Assembly (NCBI RefSeq): GCF_038624605.1
Contig: NZ_CP152020.1
Location: forward strand, 2,349,312 to 2,413,311
DNA: 64,000 nucleotides
Direction: 5' to 3'
Origin: Psychrobacillus sp. FSL K6-4046
Lineage (GTDB): Bacteria; Bacillota; Bacilli; Bacillales_A; Planococcaceae
A program made the translations under genes and the position numbers. The number at the start of each line of letters is the position of its first letter. Position 1 is the first letter of the stretch. Positions 8,842-17,982 of this stretch are shown here, one piece after another. The notes under the pieces were generated by a model. That model searched no databases. It had not been told where the DNA came from and worked only from the letters and a program-made list of their open reading frames with translations.

Positions 8842-9750
8842 TTATTCACCTTTCAACTCTGGATCCAATGTGTCACGTAGCCAATCTCCAAAAAGGTTAA
8901 CACCTAGAGCCGTAATCATGATTGCAATTCCAGGGAATGTGATTAACCACCATGAACTGAATATATAATCTTTTCCTTCATTTAACATGTTCCCCCACGC
9001 TGGTTCTGGTGGTTGAACACCAAAACCTAGAAAACTTATGGATGCTTCAGCAATTATATAGGTGCCAATTTGTAAGGATGATAGAATAATAATTGGCGTA
9101 AACAAGTTTGGTAGAATGTGTTTAAATAAAATTCCTGTTCTTGATACGCCCGTTGCTACGCAGGCCGTAATAAATTCTTTTTCACGTAATGCGAGGACTT
9201 CACTTCGAATAACTCTGGCAAAAATAACCCATCCCCCAATTGCTAAAGAAATAATTATATTACGAAGACCAGTGCCAATAATGGCATTTATTACAAGAAC
9301 TAATAGAATGAAAGGAAAACTTAATTGAACATCGACAATTCTCATTAAGATAACGTCAATCCAACCTCTGAAATAACCAGAAATAATACCTACTATAGTA
9401 CCGAAAGTACCTGCTATTAACACTGTTGTAACACCAATAATTACAGAAATTCTAGCACCAAGAATAATTCTGGAGAAAATATCTCTTCCTAACTGATCTG
9501 TTCTTAATATGTGCCCGTCCGTTAATGGAGGTAATAATTTTTTACTGAAATCCGCAAGAAGAGGATCATAAGGAACAATCCATTGGCCAAAAACACTTAT
9601 GAATAACAAGGTAATTATAATAAGAAATCCAAGAATACCTGTCCAACTTTTCCATAAATTAGAGAAAAAAGTAGTTAGAGAAGATTCTTTATTAATTTTT
9701 AAAGTTTGTGTTTTTGTCGTGTGCGGTACCTTTGGAATATCCGTTGCCAT
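8842..9750 (-). CDS. oppC: Peptide ABC transporter permease (OppC/DppC type)
   Basis: 302 residues. One N-terminal transmembrane helix after a ~35-residue cytoplasmic tail, then the periplasm-facing loop PLLADFSKKLLPPLTDGHILRT typical of OppC_N, and a five-helix permease core with the EAA-type loop (ACVATGVSRTGILFKHILPN). Integral membrane partner of OppB. Eight bp separate it from oppB. Confidence 0.93.
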   Translation of the reverse strand: MATDIPKVPHTTKTQTLKINKESSLTTFFSNLWKSWTGILGFLIIITLLFISVFGQWIVPYDPLLADFSKKLLPPLTDGHILRTDQLGRDIFSRIILGARISVIIGVTTVLIAGTFGTIVGIISGYFRGWIDVILMRIVDVQLSFPFILLVLVINAIIGTGLRNIIISLAIGGWVIFARVIRSEVLALREKEFITACVATGVSRTGILFKHILPNLFTPIIILSSLQIGTYIIAEASISFLGFGVQPPEPAWGNMLNEGKDYIFSSWWLITFPGIAIMITALGVNLFGDWLRDTLDPELKGE

Positions 9751-9758
9751 ACTCTCAC

Positions 9759-10676
9759 CTACTTCACTCGAATTTGTGGATTTACATATGCATACAATAC
9801 ATCCGCTATAAAATTAATAACTGCATAAATAAGTGCTATGATAAATACTCCAGCAAGAACTATTGGAAAATCCCTGTTCATAAGTGATTGCATTAACAAT
9901 CTTCCTATTCCAGGCCAAGCGAATACAACCTCAGTAATAACTGCCCCCCCAAGTAATGTACCTAAGTCAAGCGCCACTAGTGTAATAATTGGAATTAGAG
10001 AATTTTTAAGTGCATAACGCCCAACTAACCTTGAGGTTGGTACTCCGGAAGCCTTAGCTGTCCTAATATAATCCTTTCTTAATACATCTAACATGGTAGA
10101 TCTGGTGAACCTTGTAAACCTAGCAACACTGTAAGCTGCTAAAGTAATCATTGGGAGGATTAAATGAACAATTGAGCCTGCACCACCAGAAGGAAGTAAA
10201 TTCAACTGAGCTGCAAAAAAGTAAATAAGTAGTAAACCTAACCAAAAGCTAGGGACAGCTTGACCAAGCACTGTTAAGGCAACAGCTATCCGATCAAAAA
10301 TTGAATTTCTTTTAAATGCAGAAAGGACTCCTAAAGGTATAGAAATTAACAAAGACAGTACTAAAGCTGATATAGCTAGTTGGAAAGTAGCTGGCAGACG
10401 ATCTAGTACTAAGGGTAATGCATCCTCACGACTGCGAAGAGATTGGCCAAAATCACCCTGTACTGCATTCAACATGAATTCTCCATATTGAATATAAATA
10501 GGTCTATTGAATCCCAATTTCTCTCGGTATTCTTCAATCTGTTCTCTAGGTGCATCGGGGGGTAAGAATAACGCGGTAGGATCTCCAGATAATCTAATCA
10601 AAAAAAACACAACCGTAAGGGCTAATAAAACTACAATCACAACTTGGATTATTCTTTTTACTACGAAATCAAGCAT
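9759..10676 (-). CDS. oppB: Peptide ABC transporter permease (OppB/DppB type)
   Basis: 305 residues, six predicted membrane helices. It begins MLDFVVKRIIQVVIVVLLALT as OppB proteins do, and the EAA loop reads TAKASGVPTSRLVGRYALKN. Forms the membrane channel with OppC. About 100 bp of AT-rich DNA separate it from oppA with no terminator, so the operon continues. Confidence 0.93.
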   Translation of the reverse strand: MLDFVVKRIIQVVIVVLLALTVVFFLIRLSGDPTALFLPPDAPREQIEEYREKLGFNRPIYIQYGEFMLNAVQGDFGQSLRSREDALPLVLDRLPATFQLAISALVLSLLISIPLGVLSAFKRNSIFDRIAVALTVLGQAVPSFWLGLLLIYFFAAQLNLLPSGGAGSIVHLILPMITLAAYSVARFTRFTRSTMLDVLRKDYIRTAKASGVPTSRLVGRYALKNSLIPIITLVALDLGTLLGGAVITEVVFAWPGIGRLLMQSLMNRDFPIVLAGVFIIALIYAVINFIADVLYAYVNPQIRVK

Positions 10677-10779
10677 ATCTAACTCCCCTTTATACCTGAT
10701 ATATTTATTTATTTATTTAGAGAAGAGGAGGATAGAATGTATCCCCCTAACCCCTTATGATAAAATAAATGTACGAATT

Positions 10780-12330
10780 TTAATTCCAAGACATTTCAAA
10801 CGCTGGTATTTTTTCATCTACACGTGGCTCAAAGTTCAAATCTTTTCGTACTGCGTATAAATCAGACTGTTGCCACAATGGAACCCACGCTGCTTTTTCT
10901 ACTAGTTTATTTTGTAATTCTGCATATCCTTTAAATCTTTCTTCTTCATTGAAGATTGCATTCGTCTCATATATCTTAGCTTCGATATCTTTATCATAGA
11001 AACTGCTATATGGAGCTACTTCTGTAAAGAGATTTTCGATTGTAGATTGCGGATCAAACGCTGGGCCCCAACCTAGGATAAACATATCACCCATTTCTCT
11101 ATTTCTTATTTTCTCTAAATGTGCTCCCCATTCATTTACTTGAACATTGACTTTTACACCTATACGTTGTAATTGGGCAGCGATAGCTTGAGCAACTTGT
11201 GAATCCATTGGATAACGACCATTAGGGGTATCAAGGCTTAATACTAGAGAATCAGACTCATAGCCAGCTTCTTTTAAAAGATTCTTTGCCTTTTCTGGGT
11301 CGTATTCGTAACCTTTAGTCTCGATGTAACCTGTATTAATTTTTGCTAAAGGACCAGTCATCTTTGTTCCATGTCCATTTAAAACAGAATTAAGTAATTC
11401 ATCCACATCTATTGCATGATTCAATGCTTGACGAACTTTCTGATCCTTTAAAGGACCATCATAAAAATTATTTAGAGCAAGATAATTAATTCTAGCTGAT
11501 GGAACTTCCTCAATTTTTGATCCATCATCACTTTTAATTTTTTCAACAGAGTCTACAGGAATATTTTTAAATATATCTACTTCTCCACTTAAGAAAGCTG
11601 AAAGACGAGAACTGAACTCTGGGATATAACGAAATTCTACATTTTTAATTGAAGGAGTTCCTTTCCAATAATCTTCATTAGCTACTAAACGTAAAAAATT
11701 GTCTCTTGACCATTCCTCAAATTTATAAGCTCCAGTGCCAACTGGTTTTTTAGCAGCTTCTTCTGTACCTACCTCCTCAACGTATCCAGGTTCGATAATT
11801 AATAAATCTTCAGCAATACGTTGAATCAAGCTAGGAAAAGGCAGCGAGGTTTTAATTTCAACTTCATATGGTGAAATTACATTTACTTCTTGTACATTTA
11901 CCCATCTTGATTTATAAAATGATTGATTTGCATCATCTAAAATGTAGTCGATACTAAATTTAACGGAATTTGCATTAAATTCAGCTCCATTATGAAATTT
12001 GACTCCTTCTTTCAAATTAAATTTCCAAGTGAATTCGTCTACATTATTCCATTCTTCAGCAAGGACAGGGATGAATTCACCAGTCTGACCATCTCTGTCA
12101 ATAAGTGCATCATAAATATTACGGATTTGGGTATCAGTTACGTAGTTAACATCTGAATTAGCCATTAGTGTTCCTGCATCAGATTCAAAAGCAATTACGA
12201 TACTATCTTTATTTGAAGATGAAGCGTTTCCTTCTCCTTCTGAGTTACTCGTACCTACCGTTCCTTCAGTACAGGCCGTCAAAATTAATAGCACACCTAA
12301 AGCAAACAAAAAAAAGCTTTTTTTTCTCAT
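10780..12330 (-). CDS. oppA: Peptide-binding lipoprotein (SBP family 5, OppA/DppA type)
   Basis: 516 residues. Signal peptide with lipobox LTAC (Cys near residue 20), so a membrane-anchored extracellular binding protein. The body has SBP_bac_5 features: LAEEWNNVDEFTWKFNLKEG, VKFHNGAEF and the YDPEKAKNLLKEAGY motif. It captures peptides for the OppBC channel; specificity cannot be read from sequence. The gene starts 13 bp after the MarR gene, which makes the regulator part of the operon. Confidence 0.92.
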   Translation of the reverse strand: MRKKSFFLFALGVLLILTACTEGTVGTSNSEGEGNASSSNKDSIVIAFESDAGTLMANSDVNYVTDTQIRNIYDALIDRDGQTGEFIPVLAEEWNNVDEFTWKFNLKEGVKFHNGAEFNANSVKFSIDYILDDANQSFYKSRWVNVQEVNVISPYEVEIKTSLPFPSLIQRIAEDLLIIEPGYVEEVGTEEAAKKPVGTGAYKFEEWSRDNFLRLVANEDYWKGTPSIKNVEFRYIPEFSSRLSAFLSGEVDIFKNIPVDSVEKIKSDDGSKIEEVPSARINYLALNNFYDGPLKDQKVRQALNHAIDVDELLNSVLNGHGTKMTGPLAKINTGYIETKGYEYDPEKAKNLLKEAGYESDSLVLSLDTPNGRYPMDSQVAQAIAAQLQRIGVKVNVQVNEWGAHLEKIRNREMGDMFILGWGPAFDPQSTIENLFTEVAPYSSFYDKDIEAKIYETNAIFNEEERFKGYAELQNKLVEKAAWVPLWQQSDLYAVRKDLNFEPRVDEKIPAFEMSWN

Positions 12331-12343
12331 TTAGCATTTCCCC

Positions 12344-12778
12344 CTATCGAATTTTTGGATACAAGATTTTCTCGATCTTTTGCATTGATTCAATCAATAC
12401 TTCAATCTCTTCTTCAGAAATTCCATCTATCATATTTTTAACATTAAGACTTGCCTTGTTAGCAAGCGATGTAAGTGCCTCTCCCCCTATGTCTGTTAGT
12501 TCTATATATTGTATCCGTCGATCCTCTTCTGAAAATTTTTTCACTATGAGCCCGTCTCGTTCAAAGTGCTTTAAGATCCTACTCATATAACTTTTGTCCA
12601 AAAGAAAATAATTTGATAAATAAGCTGCTGTGCAGTCATTCCGAGATGAAATTTCAAACATTATTAAGGCTTCAGTTGCGGAATAAGGACTTTCGTCAGT
12701 ATATAAATTAAAAAGTCCCATTGTCCGAGTGTAAAAACGATTAAATCCTTTAATTTTCTCTATATTATTTTCAGACAT
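12344..12778 (-). CDS. MarR family transcriptional regulator
   Basis: 144 residues, winged helix (TAAYLSNYFLLDKSYMSRILKHFERDGLI, then wing SEEDRRIQYIELT). First gene of the peptide operon, so probably an autoregulator that also controls the importer and the two peptidases. The palindrome at 12815-12829 just upstream is the natural operator. The signal ligand is unknown. Confidence 0.88.
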   Translation of the reverse strand: MSENNIEKIKGFNRFYTRTMGLFNLYTDESPYSATEALIMFEISSRNDCTAAYLSNYFLLDKSYMSRILKHFERDGLIVKKFSEEDRRIQYIELTDIGGEALTSLANKASLNVKNMIDGISEEEIEVLIESMQKIEKILYPKIR

Positions 12779-12814
12779 TTTTAAATTTTCATCCTCTTTA
12801 GAATTTTAAGTCTA

Positions 12815-12829
12815 CTTTATAATATAAAG
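12815..12829. promoter_or_regulatory. Probable MarR operator and promoter of the peptide operon
   Basis: Perfect 15-bp palindrome CTTTATAATATAAAG about 36 bp before the marR start. A second imperfect dyad AGTTG...CAACT lies next to it at 12829-12845, and on the minus strand it supplies a TTGACT -35-like box. Promoter spacing is not ideal, so exact elements are uncertain. Confidence 0.5.
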
Positions 12830-12934
12830 TTGCTTTAGTCAACTACTTTTACATAAATTCATTATTAAATATCTATATACTGTGTTAGATAATGGTCAAA
12901 TAATGTAGCTAGTTAGCTTTTTTTATGACTTAAA

Positions 12935-12978
12935 AAAGAACAGTAGATAAGCTATAAAAAGCCGATCTACTGTTCTTT
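12935..12978. terminator. Hairpin terminator between the MarR and Lrp genes
   Basis: Perfect 14-bp arms AAAGAACAGTAGAT (12935-12948) and ATCTACTGTTCTTT (12965-12978), A-run on one side and T-rich on the other. It closes the minus-strand Lrp-type gene. The rest of 12846-13130 shows no gene. Confidence 0.7.
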
Positions 12979-13130
12979 GATTAAATCAAATTAAAATTAA
13001 TTTCCTTCTAACTTTCTAAGCGTTTATTCGAATGTTGTATCGCATATATCATTCACTTTTAGCTAGTCTATTCATTTACATTAACTGACTAAAATTTTAA
13101 AGTAGTAACTTATTTCTCCTCGTTTTAAGT

Positions 13131-13574
13131 TCATCCGTTGGCAATCAATGGATTTCGTTGTTTAATCTCTTTAATAGATAAATGGACGCTATAGTTCCCG
13201 TACTCCAGAATTTTATCTAGGAAAAGATTTAATTGCTCTTGAGAGCTAACCTTTACTTTTAAATGATAACAGCCCTCCCCCGATACGCGGTGAACTTCCA
13301 CTACCTCATCTCGATCGTTCATCACTTGGATGAACGAATCATGGTTTGTAGTTATCATGTAAATGATGATAAATGCTGTATAAGTGAGCCCTAATTTCTT
13401 TTCGTCAACTATTAGAGAGTAGTTTTTAATTACACCGCTCTCCTCCAGTTTCTTTATACGATTGCCTACTGCTTGCCCAGTCATGTGAATTTGTTCACCT
13501 AGGTCTTTCAATTGAATACGTGAATTTTCGGATAACATCCGAAGAATCTGAAAATCTATATTATCAAGTTCCAT
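13131..13574 (-). CDS. Lrp/AsnC family transcriptional regulator
   Basis: 147 residues. N-terminal HTH (DFQILRMLSENSRIQLKDLGEQIHMTGQAVGNRIKKLEESGVI) followed by an AsnC ligand-binding domain (VSGEGCYHLKVKVSSQEQLNLFLD). It faces the cysteine hydrolase gene across 120 bp, which suggests control of that gene in response to a small amino-acid-like effector. Confidence 0.9.
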   Translation of the reverse strand: MELDNIDFQILRMLSENSRIQLKDLGEQIHMTGQAVGNRIKKLEESGVIKNYSLIVDEKKLGLTYTAFIIIYMITTNHDSFIQVMNDRDEVVEVHRVSGEGCYHLKVKVSSQEQLNLFLDKILEYGNYSVHLSIKEIKQRNPLIANG

Positions 13575-13695
13575 ATTAAATTCCTTTCACAATGAAATTT
13601 TTTGAGATGAAAGTGTTTCGTCAACCTATCGATAAAAAACCGTATGGGATTTATGATTATAGTGTAACAAAATACTTCTGATGAGGTGGAGAATA

Positions 13696-14247
13696 ATGAG
13701 TACAGCTCTAATTATTGTAGATATTCAAAATGACTATTTCCCAAATGGTAAGATGGAATTAAGTAACCCGGAAAAAGCGGCTGCAAATGCTGTGAAAGTA
13801 CTTGAGTGGTTTAGACAGAATCACAAAGATAACATTTTCCATGTTCAGCATATTGCAGCAGATCCAGCATTAGGGTTCTTCCTTCCGGATACTGCAGGTG
13901 TCGAAATCCATGAAACTGTTCAACCGTTAGAAACTGAAAGTATCATCATCAAACATTTCCCTAATAGCTTTTTACAAACTGAATTAGAAAGCAAATTGAA
14001 AGAAAAAGGAATAACTAAGCTAGTAGTTGTCGGTATGATGACACATATGTGTATTGATGCTACTGTCAGAGCAGCAGTAGATCATGGCTATGAAGTTACA
14101 CTTATTGAAGATGCATGTGCAACTCGCGAACTAACGTACCAAGATAAAGTAGTGCCAGCACAACAAGTCCATTTTTCGTTTGTCAGCGCACTTCATGGTA
14201 TGTATGCCAATGTGATCTCGGCCGACGAATACTTGGAACAAAACTAA
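13696..14247 (+). CDS. Cysteine hydrolase, isochorismatase family
   Basis: 183 residues from the ATG at 13696, chosen because GAGGTGGAG ends 4 bp before it; an upstream in-frame ATG at 13681 lies inside that RBS region. The catalytic triad of the family is visible: D9 in IIVDIQNDYF, K86 in IIIKHFPNSF, C119 in MMTHMCIDAT. It would hydrolyse an amide or vinyl-ether substrate (nicotinamidase-like enzymes are relatives); the substrate is unknown. Single gene with its own terminator, divergent from the Lrp-type regulator. Confidence 0.9.
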   Translation: MSTALIIVDIQNDYFPNGKMELSNPEKAAANAVKVLEWFRQNHKDNIFHVQHIAADPALGFFLPDTAGVEIHETVQPLETESIIIKHFPNSFLQTELESKLKEKGITKLVVVGMMTHMCIDATVRAAVDHGYEVTLIEDACATRELTYQDKVVPAQQVHFSFVSALHGMYANVISADEYLEQN

Positions 14248-14275
14248 CAAAGTCTTAAAAGCATATAATTCAAGT

Positions 14276-14313
14276 AAAAGGGAGATTGTTTTTTAAAAAA
14301 CAATCTCCCTTTT
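14276..14313. terminator. Bidirectional terminator
   Basis: Near-perfect long inverted repeat AAAAGGGAGATTGTTTTTT / AAAAAACAATCTCCCTTTT between the convergent cysteine hydrolase gene and the nuclease fragment. Confidence 0.9.
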
Positions 14314-14358
14314 CATATGTCGTAAATTCTCATCATTTTTCCGTTTTGGTCTAAGAGC

Positions 14359-14803
14359 TTACTCCCCTACCATACCGTCCTTATCATTATCATGCATGTA
14401 TGGATATAACCAATGGTCACTCGTGATTGGCATACTAAAACCTGCTGCTTTAGCTTCTTTAATCGTCACCTGTCCATTACCATTTGTATCCACACTAGAA
14501 ATATCTTCGTTAGTGTTTGAAGTAGTTGGAGCAGGAGGCTCATTACCCGTCAATCCAAGGGATGCATTTACTTCATCCGGGTTAACGTTGTCAAATGTAT
14601 CAACGATTTTGTTACCCATTATCGTATAAGTATACTGATAACTGGAAGGTATTTGCGTTTCTATGTTTGGATAAGTGATGATTGCTTCAAAATTAGTAGC
14701 ACCACCTGCTTTACGAATGGCATCTTCCATATATGCTTGATCACCATGTCGGTTGAGCGTACTTTCTTGTGGGGTAATATTATATGCATTGGATACCGCC
14801 CCC
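14359..14803 (-). pseudogene. 3' part of split nuclease A gene (DNA/RNA non-specific endonuclease with EF-hand tail)
   Basis: The minus-strand frame runs from the element boundary at 14803 and encodes AVSNAYNITPQESTLNRHGD, then EDAIRKAGG...DTFDNVNPDEV, the second half of an Endonuclea_NS_2-type nuclease. The tail has two calcium-type loops (DTNGNGQVTIKEA, DNDKDGMVGE), as in EF-hand or excalibur domains. The first half of the same gene lies 13.3 kb away at 28067-28563 in the same orientation. Joined, the two pieces give about 940 nt, the size of the intact homologue at 24368-25285. It has no start codon of its own with an RBS. Confidence 0.92.
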
Positions 14804-14893
14804 GTATAGGATAGCCTTTTAAGGGATAAAACCTTTTAGCTTTTGATACACCTTAATTTGAGCGATGAACAAAACTAAATGATGAACAAAACT
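14804..14893 (+). other. Left end of the element: terminal repeat and subterminal sites
   Basis: Terminal GTATAGGATA followed by two direct copies of TGAACAAAACT at 14866-14876 and 14883-14893. The same 11-mer occurs in inverted orientation near the right end, so these are candidate recombinase-binding sites. Confidence 0.65.
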
Positions 14894-15570
14894 TGAAATT
14901 CCTACACTTTTATCATTGGATTAGTGTAATAAAGATGTGTATTTACACCTTAAAGAATATGCACGAATTTATGCAACGACATCAACTCTGTATGATCACT
15001 AGAAAACGCTCAAACTATTGCTGCAAGTGACTTTGAAGAGAAATACATAAAATACCTTATAAACAATGTTCATATAAAAATCCTAGAAATACTATTAAAT
15101 CAGGATTTCTAGGATTTTAGTTTGCACCCAAAATTTTATTTGGGAACGTTATTTTGAATGATTTTGCATACTGTATAAATCTTTAATGAACTAAGGTATC
15201 TTGAATTTAGAGGCGCTTATTGGGGTAGCGCCCGATTGCTGAATAAGGACTTTTGTATAGAGATAATAAAGTCATTTAATTTTAAGTTAAAAAGATAAGA
15301 GCCTTACTACAAATAGTTTTGTAGTAAGGCTTGTTAAAGTTGTTTTAAATTCTATTCAGCTGCTTACATAACCCTTGAAAAATGAATAATAAAGTTGTTT
15401 ATTTCTTGTCCAACTAACGCTCCTGTTACTTTAAGTACGTTGTTTCACAAACTCTACATATACTTTCAGTTATTACAGGAATGCTTTCCCGATAGCTGTA
15501 TAAAAAATAACCGTGATCATCAGCTGTTGTCCCATTGTTTTACAGAGAAAGTCTCGGTTTTTCATAGTAT
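14894..15570. other. Non-coding left part of the element with two hairpins
   Basis: No gene with RBS is seen. Two strong hairpins occur: AAAATCCTAGAAAT / ATTTCTAGGATTTT (15077-15118) and AGCCTTACTACAAA / TTTTGTAGTAAGGCTT (15299-15332). The second, or both, could terminate the DUF4097 operon. Confidence 0.6.
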
Positions 15571-16527
15571 TTAAAATTGTACATTCACATCTCCATCTTT
15601 AGCGTTAATAGTAAGCTCATTTATCGTGTTAACATGATGTTTGGCTTTGGATTGATATTTATTTTCATTTACCATGATATTGCCAAAGGAATTATTAATG
15701 TTGTAATTTAACTCTGATTCTTTATTGGTTACTTGCAGGTCTACATCACCGAAGTTAGACGTGATACTTGATTTTCCTAACAGTAAACCTTGTATTTCAA
15801 TGTCGCCATCATTACTTTTAATTGTTAAACCTTTACTGTTTAAATCACTTAAATCAATATCACCAAATTGATTTGTAATCGTAGTAGCATCAGCCACTAC
15901 CTTCATAAATTGTAAGGCACCATCCTTCATGTTAATGACTAAATTTTTTGTTTCGACGTTGCTTGCGAAAATATCGCCAAAGTTGTTTTTAATTTCAAAA
16001 GTGTCCATTTTAACATTAGTTGTTGTTATGTCACCATCTCCTGAATAGATGTTTAAATGATTGCTTTTGATACAATCTAAATGTATATCACCAAATTCGT
16101 TTGTTAAATTTATATTGTTAAATGTAGTGTCTTTCGGATAATAAATTTTAATTTTTGTTTTAGGTATTTCACCTAAACTGATATTGAAAAATCCACCAAA
16201 TAAACCATCACTTTTGATAATTAACTTATTATTTTGTACTTTATATGTGAATCCTTTTTCTAGTTCTTTGTATGAAAGTATTTCAATCTCGTACTTATCA
16301 GAAGGGATGATTTCAAAATCTGTATCATCTAAATCTACATCAATGTCCGAGAATGGTGTTAATTCCTCAGAAATGGTTTGTACATCTTTTACGTCGATTA
16401 CTTTTAATCCATCATCCGTTGTGACAATAGTGAATACTGCTCCAGACATGTACCCGATTGCTGTTAGCACAATTCCAACGACAATCATACCACTAGCAAT
16501 AATAGGTATTAGTTTTGACTTGTTCAT
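15571..16527 (-). CDS. DUF4097 family beta-strand repeat protein, membrane anchored
   Basis: 318 residues. One N-terminal membrane segment (ASGMIVVGIVLTAIGYMSGA), then an extracellular domain built of repeating short strands with recurrent FGDI, DGD and NSFGN turns, the hallmark of DUF4097 (adhesin-like beta-solenoid). The family commonly stands in PadR-DUF1700-DUF4097 operons linked to envelope stress responses; its molecular function is not established. It abuts the DUF1700 gene with no gap. Located inside the recombinase element, so apparently cargo. Confidence 0.85.
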   Translation of the reverse strand: MNKSKLIPIIASGMIVVGIVLTAIGYMSGAVFTIVTTDDGLKVIDVKDVQTISEELTPFSDIDVDLDDTDFEIIPSDKYEIEILSYKELEKGFTYKVQNNKLIIKSDGLFGGFFNISLGEIPKTKIKIYYPKDTTFNNINLTNEFGDIHLDCIKSNHLNIYSGDGDITTTNVKMDTFEIKNNFGDIFASNVETKNLVINMKDGALQFMKVVADATTITNQFGDIDLSDLNSKGLTIKSNDGDIEIQGLLLGKSSITSNFGDVDLQVTNKESELNYNINNSFGNIMVNENKYQSKAKHHVNTINELTINAKDGDVNVQF

Positions 16528-17127
16528 TTATAATACCTCCTTACCTCGTTTTGTAATACGATCAAACAGTCTTTTTAGCATTCTTGCAATAGTGCGGCTA
16601 CCATTTTTAATAAGGATAATAACTGGTGAGAAAGCAAGTAGCCCAATACCTGAAGCTGTTAATCCTAGACCTATAAAGAATAGAGCAGTAGGAATATGTT
16701 GTATAAATACGGCTACGCCTCCAATTAAACAACCAATACCTCCCAGGATTAAGGAAAATAGGATAGCGATTGCGGCAAATGCCAATGAACCGCACAATAA
16801 GACAAATGCAAAAATTAATGCTACAACAGCTAACATAATCGGTAGTGCAATTGGTGTTGCAAGAATTGCAAGAATAATAATCCAAATGGCTAATAAGCCT
16901 TTTTTTGCTGAGCCTGGATGACTATCTAAGTCTTTTATCGCATAATCAGCTAGAATTTTCGATGCAACTTGAGCAGGTGATCCTAATTCCTTAATAACTT
17001 GTTGAATGTTTTCCGTGCCAGCCTCATCAAAGTATTCATTGTAATATTCAATTGCTGCTTCTACTTCATTACTTGGTATTCGTTTGAGTTTAGATTCAAG
17101 TTGTTTCAAATACGTCTCTTTATTCAT
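16528..17127 (-). CDS. DUF1700 family membrane protein (HAAS signalling domain)
   Basis: 199 residues. N-terminal HAAS motif (YLKQLESKLKRIPSNEVEAAIEYYNEYFDEAG and VIKELGSPAQVASKILADYA), then four hydrophobic segments. HAAS proteins typically partner a PadR regulator and couple a membrane signal to it. Overlaps the PadR gene by 8 bp. Confidence 0.88.
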   Translation of the reverse strand: MNKETYLKQLESKLKRIPSNEVEAAIEYYNEYFDEAGTENIQQVIKELGSPAQVASKILADYAIKDLDSHPGSAKKGLLAIWIIILAILATPIALPIMLAVVALIFAFVLLCGSLAFAAIAILFSLILGGIGCLIGGVAVFIQHIPTALFFIGLGLTASGIGLLAFSPVIILIKNGSRTIARMLKRLFDRITKRGKEVL

Positions 17128-17440
17128 CGTTTAATCCTCCCATCAACACATGCTCAATTTTTTCTTTATATTCCGTCCATTCTTTCAATAATTCTTCGTA
17201 CTTTACACGTCCAAGATCTGTTATGCGATAATAACGACGGTTTCTTCCCTGAAATGGCTGATCATATGTAGACAAATAATTGCCTTTTTGTAATCTGCGT
17301 AACACTGGATAAAGTGTAGATTCAGAAATATCCATAACTTCACGAACTTGTTGTGTCAACGAATAGCCATAAGCATCTTCTTTCGCTAAGATGGCAAGCA
17401 CACAAGCATCGAGTAGTGCAGAACCAAGTTGAAAACCCAT
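17120..17440 (-). CDS. PadR family transcriptional regulator
   Basis: 106 residues. Winged helix with AILAKEDAYGYSLTQQVREVMDISESTLYPVLRRLQKGNYL and FQGRNRRYYRITDLG. A good RBS (GGAGGTG) precedes the ATG. It should repress its own operon through the palindrome at 17508-17528. Confidence 0.92.
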   Translation of the reverse strand: MGFQLGSALLDACVLAILAKEDAYGYSLTQQVREVMDISESTLYPVLRRLQKGNYLSTYDQPFQGRNRRYYRITDLGRVKYEELLKEWTEYKEKIEHVLMGGLNDE

Positions 17441-17507
17441 TATTGCTACACCTCCAAAAATTCATATTATAGATTCATATATATTATACATCGTATAGTA
17501 TATAGCG

Positions 17508-17528
17508 ATATTATACGACGTATAATAT
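17508..17528. promoter_or_regulatory. Predicted PadR operator
   Basis: Perfect palindrome with 10-bp arms ATATTATACG and CGTATAATAT around a single central base, 68 bp upstream of the PadR start, in an AT-rich promoter region. A further related half-site (ATACATCGTATAG) lies closer to the gene. PadR proteins usually bind long AT-rich dyads of this kind. Confidence 0.7.
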
Positions 17529-17982
17529 TGTGTGTCAATAATCACAATACCTAACTTTCCATAAATCAAGAGAGGCATCCAGAACTAAAATGAAAGCTCT
17601 ATTTAAGATACGCTTTAAGTAAAAGTGTAAAGAAAATGGAGTGAAACAAATGAAGAAGCAACAAGAAATAGTCTTGGTTCTACGACAGACATTTCCTATT
17701 CAACTAAACTGCCCCGTTTGTTAAATAAGATAACGTATCTAGAGCAACAATCTCTGCGAACAGAAACAAAAAAATACATCCATTATCTCAAAAAAAGATT
17801 GATTTAATGGATGCATTTTTATTTGTAAATAAAAAGTTTGATTATTTTTTATTCATTTTCAACCTATTTTGTTCAACAATATGACCCGTTTGTTGAATAA
17901 CAAAAATGCAATTGTTGGTCTGTTTGTTTATAATAAATACAGTAGCCTTTTTTACATGCATTCGAATTATAAGATTAATCTG
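17529..17982. other. Intergenic region inside the element with hairpin and a possible 24-residue frame
   Basis: A plus-strand frame at 17650-17724 (MKKQQEIVLVLRQTFPIQLN, then CPVC) has an RBS-like GGAG but is too short to call a gene. A hairpin at 17771-17820 (ATACATCCATTA / TAATGGATGCAT, then T-run) looks like a terminator. Nothing else is recognised. Confidence 0.4.
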
